DNA from: Streptomyces xiamenensis
Lineage (GTDB): Bacteria; Actinomycetota; Actinomycetes; Streptomycetales; Streptomycetaceae
Direction: 5' to 3'
NCBI RefSeq assembly: GCF_000993785.3
Contig: NZ_CP009922.3
Coordinates: 2,604,001 to 2,668,000 of the forward strand
Length of the DNA stretch: 64,000 nt
Within the stretch, counting starts at the first letter, position 1; the number at the start of each line of letters is the position of its first letter. The translations under genes were made by a program, and so were the position numbers. Positions 61,338 to 64,000 of the stretch are shown here, piece after piece. The notes beneath the pieces are model-generated. The model saw nothing but the letters and a program-made list of their open reading frames with translations, was not told the DNA's origin and made no database searches.

Positions 61338-62420
61338 GTGACCGAACCGGAGCAGGACCGCTGGCCGTTGCTGCTGAATTCCCTGCTGGCCGGCCGGGAT
61401 CTGGACGTCACCGACACCGAATGGGCCATGGGCCGGGTGATGTCGGGCGAGGTGGGGTCCGCCCGACTGGCCGCCCTGCTGGTGGCGCTGCGTGCCAAGG
61501 GCGAGACGTCCGCCGAGATCGAGGGACTGGCCCGGGCGATGCGCGCGCACGCGCTGCCGCTGTCGGTGCCGGGTCCGGTGGTGGACATCGTGGGAACGGG
61601 CGGGGACGGCTCCGACAGCGTCAACGTCTCCACCATGGCGGCGATCGTGGCGGCCGGGGCCGGAGCGCGGGTCGTCAAGCACGGCAACCGGTCGGCGTCC
61701 TCGCGGTGCGGTTCGGCCGACGTGCTGGAGGAGTTGGGGGTGGAACTGGGCCTGGAGCCACGGCTGGACCCGGAGGCCGTCGCGGAGATCGCCGACGAGG
61801 CGGGCATCACCTTCGCGTTCGCGCCGCTGTTCCATCCCGCGATGCGGCACGCGGCCGCCACCCGGCGTGAGCTGGGGGTGCGTACCGTCTTCAACCTGCT
61901 GGGCCCGCTGGCCAATCCGGCCGCGCCGGCCGCGCTGGCGCTGGGCGTCGCGGATCCGGCGGCGGCCGGGACACTGGCCGGGGTACTGGCCCGGCAGGGC
62001 GTGTCGGCGCTCGTCTTCCGGGGCGACGACGGCATGGACGAGATCACGGTGACCACCACCTCCACGATCTGGTCGGTAGGGAACGGCGCGGTGCGCCGCG
62101 AGACGTTCGACCCGGCCGCGCTGGGCATTCCGCGCGCGCACCCGGACGCGCTGCACGGCGGGGACCGGGCGTACAACGCCGCGGTGGCGCGGGCGCTGCT
62201 GGGCGGGGAGCCGGTGGCGCGGGCGGTACGGGACGCGGTGCTGCTGAACGCGGCGGCCGGCCTGGCCGCCCTGGAGCCGACCGACGGAACGGTCGCCGAT
62301 CGGCTGGCCACGGCGCTGGAACGGGCCACCGCCGCCCTGGACTCGGGCGCGGCGGCGGCCGTCCTGTCCCGCTGGACGGACGCCTGCGCGAAGCACGCGG
62401 AGGGCGCGCCGGTCGCCTGA
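61338..62420 (+). CDS. trpD: Anthranilate phosphoribosyltransferase
   Basis: A 360-residue enzyme joining anthranilate to phosphoribosyl pyrophosphate. The PRPP loop GTGGDGSDSVNVST, anthranilate-binding KHGNRSASSRCGSADVLEELG and the late GDDGMDEIT motif are intact. The GTG start at 61338 has GGAGGAG upstream. It is transcribed away from the MocR-type gene and converges on trpC. A housekeeping trpD copy probably exists elsewhere in the genome; that is inference from module content. Confidence 0.96.
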   Translation: MTEPEQDRWPLLLNSLLAGRDLDVTDTEWAMGRVMSGEVGSARLAALLVALRAKGETSAEIEGLARAMRAHALPLSVPGPVVDIVGTGGDGSDSVNVSTMAAIVAAGAGARVVKHGNRSASSRCGSADVLEELGVELGLEPRLDPEAVAEIADEAGITFAFAPLFHPAMRHAAATRRELGVRTVFNLLGPLANPAAPAALALGVADPAAAGTLAGVLARQGVSALVFRGDDGMDEITVTTTSTIWSVGNGAVRRETFDPAALGIPRAHPDALHGGDRAYNAAVARALLGGEPVARAVRDAVLLNAAAGLAALEPTDGTVADRLATALERATAALDSGAAAAVLSRWTDACAKHAEGAPVA

Positions 62421-62619
62421 TCCGCCCGGGGCGGGGGCCGGAGCGCGCGGCGCCGTTCCCGGCCGTGACCACCGGTGCGCGTGAACCCCGGCAGGCAGCG
62501 CATCTTTGGGGCTCGCCGACCGCCCGCCGTCGCCCACCACGAGGCCGGCGATCCGCCGTGCCCGAGCCGGTGCCCGTGCCGTACCGCCCCCGGTGACGTG
62601 CGCGCCGCACCCGCCGCGT

Positions 62620-62645
62620 GCGGGGCCCCGCGCTCAGGGCCCCGC
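62620..62645. terminator. Hairpin between convergent trpD and trpC
   Basis: GCGGGGCCC (62620-62628) pairs with GGGCCCCGC (62637-62645), with an 8-nt loop, in the 244-bp gap between the two stops. No gene is seen in the rest of the gap. Confidence 0.55.
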
Positions 62646-62664
62646 CGGAGTAACCGGGCGGGCG

Positions 62665-63474
62665 TCATCGCAGGGCGGTGGGTGCCGTCAGGGCCGCGAC
62701 CGCCGTGGCCGGATCCCCGCCGGTGACCAGGGACTCGCCGACCAGGACCGCGTCCGCGCCCTGCGCCGCGTACCGGGCGGCGTCCGCCGGGCCCCGGACG
62801 CCGGACTCGGCGATCCGCACGACCGTCTCCGGGATCAGCGGCGCGACCCGCCCGAACGTGTCCGGGTCCACGCGCAGGGTGCGCAGATCACGGGCGTTGA
62901 CGCCGATCACCTCCGCGCCCGCCTCCAGCGCGCGCCCTGCCTCCTCCTCGTCGTGCACCTCCACCAGCGGGCACATCCCCAACTCCGTGGCCAGCGCGCT
63001 CAGCCCGGTCAGCTGCCGCTGGTCGAGCGCCGCCACGATCAGCAGCAGCAGGTCCGCGCCGTGCGCCCGCGCCTCCCACACCTGGTAAGGGTCGACGATG
63101 AAGTCCTTGCGCAGGACGGGCACGTGCACCCGTTCCCGCACCGCCGCCAGGTCCGCCAGCGAGCCCCCGAAGCGGCGGCCCTCCGTCAGCACGCTGATCG
63201 CCGCCGCGCCACCCGCCGCGTAGGAGGCGGCGAGCGCGGCCGGGTCGGCGATCTCCGCCAGCGGCCCCTTGGACGGGCTCGCCCGCTTCACCTCGGCGAT
63301 CACCCGCAGCCCGCCGGGCTCCAGGCGCCGCAGCCGCGCGGCGGTCGCGGCACCGGCCGCAGGACCGCCCCCGTACGCCGCCGCCCGCTCCCGCAGTTCG
63401 CTCTCGGGCACGGCGGCCTTGCGCCCTTCCAGGTCCGCCCGCACCCCGGTGATGATGTCCGCCAGCACGCTCAT
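62665..63474 (-). CDS. trpC: Indole-3-glycerol phosphate synthase
   Basis: A 269-residue TIM-barrel enzyme that closes the indole ring. [12 protein letters not shown] near the N-terminus, [29 protein letters not shown] and [11 protein letters not shown] are the expected active-site strands, and [10 protein letters not shown] is the phosphate site. It overlaps the upstream DsbA-family gene by ATGA, so the two share a transcript. trpA, trpB and trpF are not in the window; in Streptomyces PriA supplies the TrpF step. Confidence 0.96.
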   Translation of the reverse strand: MSVLADIITGVRADLEGRKAAVPESELRERAAAYGGGPAAGAATAARLRRLEPGGLRVIAEVKRASPSKGPLAEIADPAALAASYAAGGAAAISVLTEGRRFGGSLADLAAVRERVHVPVLRKDFIVDPYQVWEARAHGADLLLLIVAALDQRQLTGLSALATELGMCPLVEVHDEEEAGRALEAGAEVIGVNARDLRTLRVDPDTFGRVAPLIPETVVRIAESGVRGPADAARYAAQGADAVLVGESLVTGGDPATAVAALTAPTALR

Positions 63475-64000
63475 GCGGTGCTCTCCTCACTCTCCCGGCT
63501 CAGCGCCGCTTCGAAAACCCGCGGATCGGTCTGAGCACCTTCGAACCGTTCCCCTCCGTCGAAGCGGTACACGGGTACGGCCCGAATCCCCAGATCACGG
63601 GCCGAACGGACCGCGTTCCTGACCTCTTCGATCCCCTCCCGCGAGCCGAGGAAGGCCCGGGCGGCGCCTTCGTCCATCCCGGCCGCCGCCGCGCGGCCGG
63701 CCAGCACCCCGGGCCGCGAGATGTCGGCGGCCTCCGTGAAGTACGCGGCGAACACCAGCTCCTCCAGATGGCTCTGCGCCCCGCGGCCGTACACCCGCCC
63801 CGCCCACCACAGCAGACGGTGGGCGTCGAGGGTGTTGGCGGCGAACCCCCGCTCGTTGCGGAAGGTGATGCCGTGGCCGCGGCCGGCCGCCGTGACCTCC
63901 TCGCTCATCGCGCGCGCCCGGTCCGCCCCGTACTTGCCGCCGAGCCACTCCAGCATCGGCATCGGCTCGGCCGGATGTTCGCCGTCGATCTGGTAGGGGT
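63471..64000 (-). CDS. DsbA-family/FrnE-like protein, N-terminus outside window
   Basis: At least 176 residues of a thioredoxin-fold protein of the FrnE/2-hydroxychromene-2-carboxylate isomerase type. The frame stays open to the window edge. Visible parts are the helical insertion ([32 protein letters not shown]) and the C-terminal thioredoxin part with the cis-Pro in IRAVPVYRF. The active-site motif would lie beyond 64 kb. FrnE relatives occur in aromatic polyketide clusters; here the gene is coupled to trpC, so a role in the same pathway is possible. Confidence 0.88.
   Translation of the reverse strand, partial: PYQIDGEHPAEPMPMLEWLGGKYGADRARAMSEEVTAAGRGHGITFRNERGFAANTLDAHRLLWWAGRVYGRGAQSHLEELVFAAYFTEAADISRPGVLAGRAAAAGMDEGAARAFLGSREGIEEVRNAVRSARDLGIRAVPVYRFDGGERFEGAQTDPRVFEAALSRESEESTA

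Overview
The window looks like a chromosomal segment of a Streptomyces or very close actinomycete. It has high GC with strong G/C third-position bias, frequent GTG and TTG starts, and a dTMP kinase fused to a membrane-transporter domain. It also has a topoisomerase I with a long Lys/Ala tail, a bldG anti-anti-sigma locus, and rare TTA (bldA-type) codons in just two reading frames that I could find. From about 11 kb to 55 kb the gene order matches what I remember of the conserved Streptomyces core around topA, bldG and crp. Both ends look accessory.

Left accessory part (1-10.9 kb): a P450 cut by the window edge with a TTA-containing AraC-type regulator; an XRE (DUF5753)/DUF397 pair with a nearby anti-sigma-type ATPase; an unusual zinc-ribbon SDR without the catalytic tyrosine; an IclR regulator divergent from an SDR, a zinc dehydrogenase and a Tat-exported family 8 polysaccharide lyase, which reads as a uronate/aldonate utilisation locus; and one orphan membrane protein. 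A tRNA-Thr(CGT) followed by a perfect 13-bp hairpin marks the junction with the core.

Core part (11-55 kb): a zinc-finger mini protein, a secreted peptidase-like lipoprotein, holB, a wall-type secreted protein, tmk and topA; two TM2 proteins flanking a DUF2752 protein; a methyltransferase, a lipoprotein, a HAD phosphatase and ogt; hppA; the bldG/anti-sigma pair divergent from a DUF1998 helicase; a tad (Flp pilus) locus; a SerB-like HAD, a degenerate Fic protein, a CooC-like ATPase and a deacetylase-like lipoprotein; a SulP-carbonic anhydrase fusion; acetyl-CoA synthetase; a holin-like protein and an epoxide-hydrolase-like protein; a MarP-like protease with a CoA Nudix enzyme and nth; then crp and an MBL/Nudix pair.

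Right accessory part (55-64 kb): a second set of early aromatic/tryptophan genes (class II DAHP synthase, trpE, trpG, trpD, trpC) with a MocR-type regulator and a DsbA/FrnE-like protein that runs off the edge. TrpE carries a change in its tryptophan-binding motif (LLEQ for LLES). trpF, trpA and trpB are absent. This is the composition expected of a precursor-supply module for an anthranilate- or tryptophan-derived natural product whose main genes would lie beyond 64 kb. A near-identical 16/17-bp motif occurs at two places in this module and is a candidate regulator site.

The strongest leads for new biology are the tyrosine-less zinc-ribbon SDR, the tmk tail with four ETxx[IL]P repeats, the repeat-linked fusion of two tad pseudopilin-type proteins, the orphan hairpin beside two DnaA-box sequences upstream of the tad operon, the degenerate Fic protein paired with a CooC-like ATPase, and the trp supply module with its shared motif. 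No CRISPR array, transposase, integrase or rRNA was seen.
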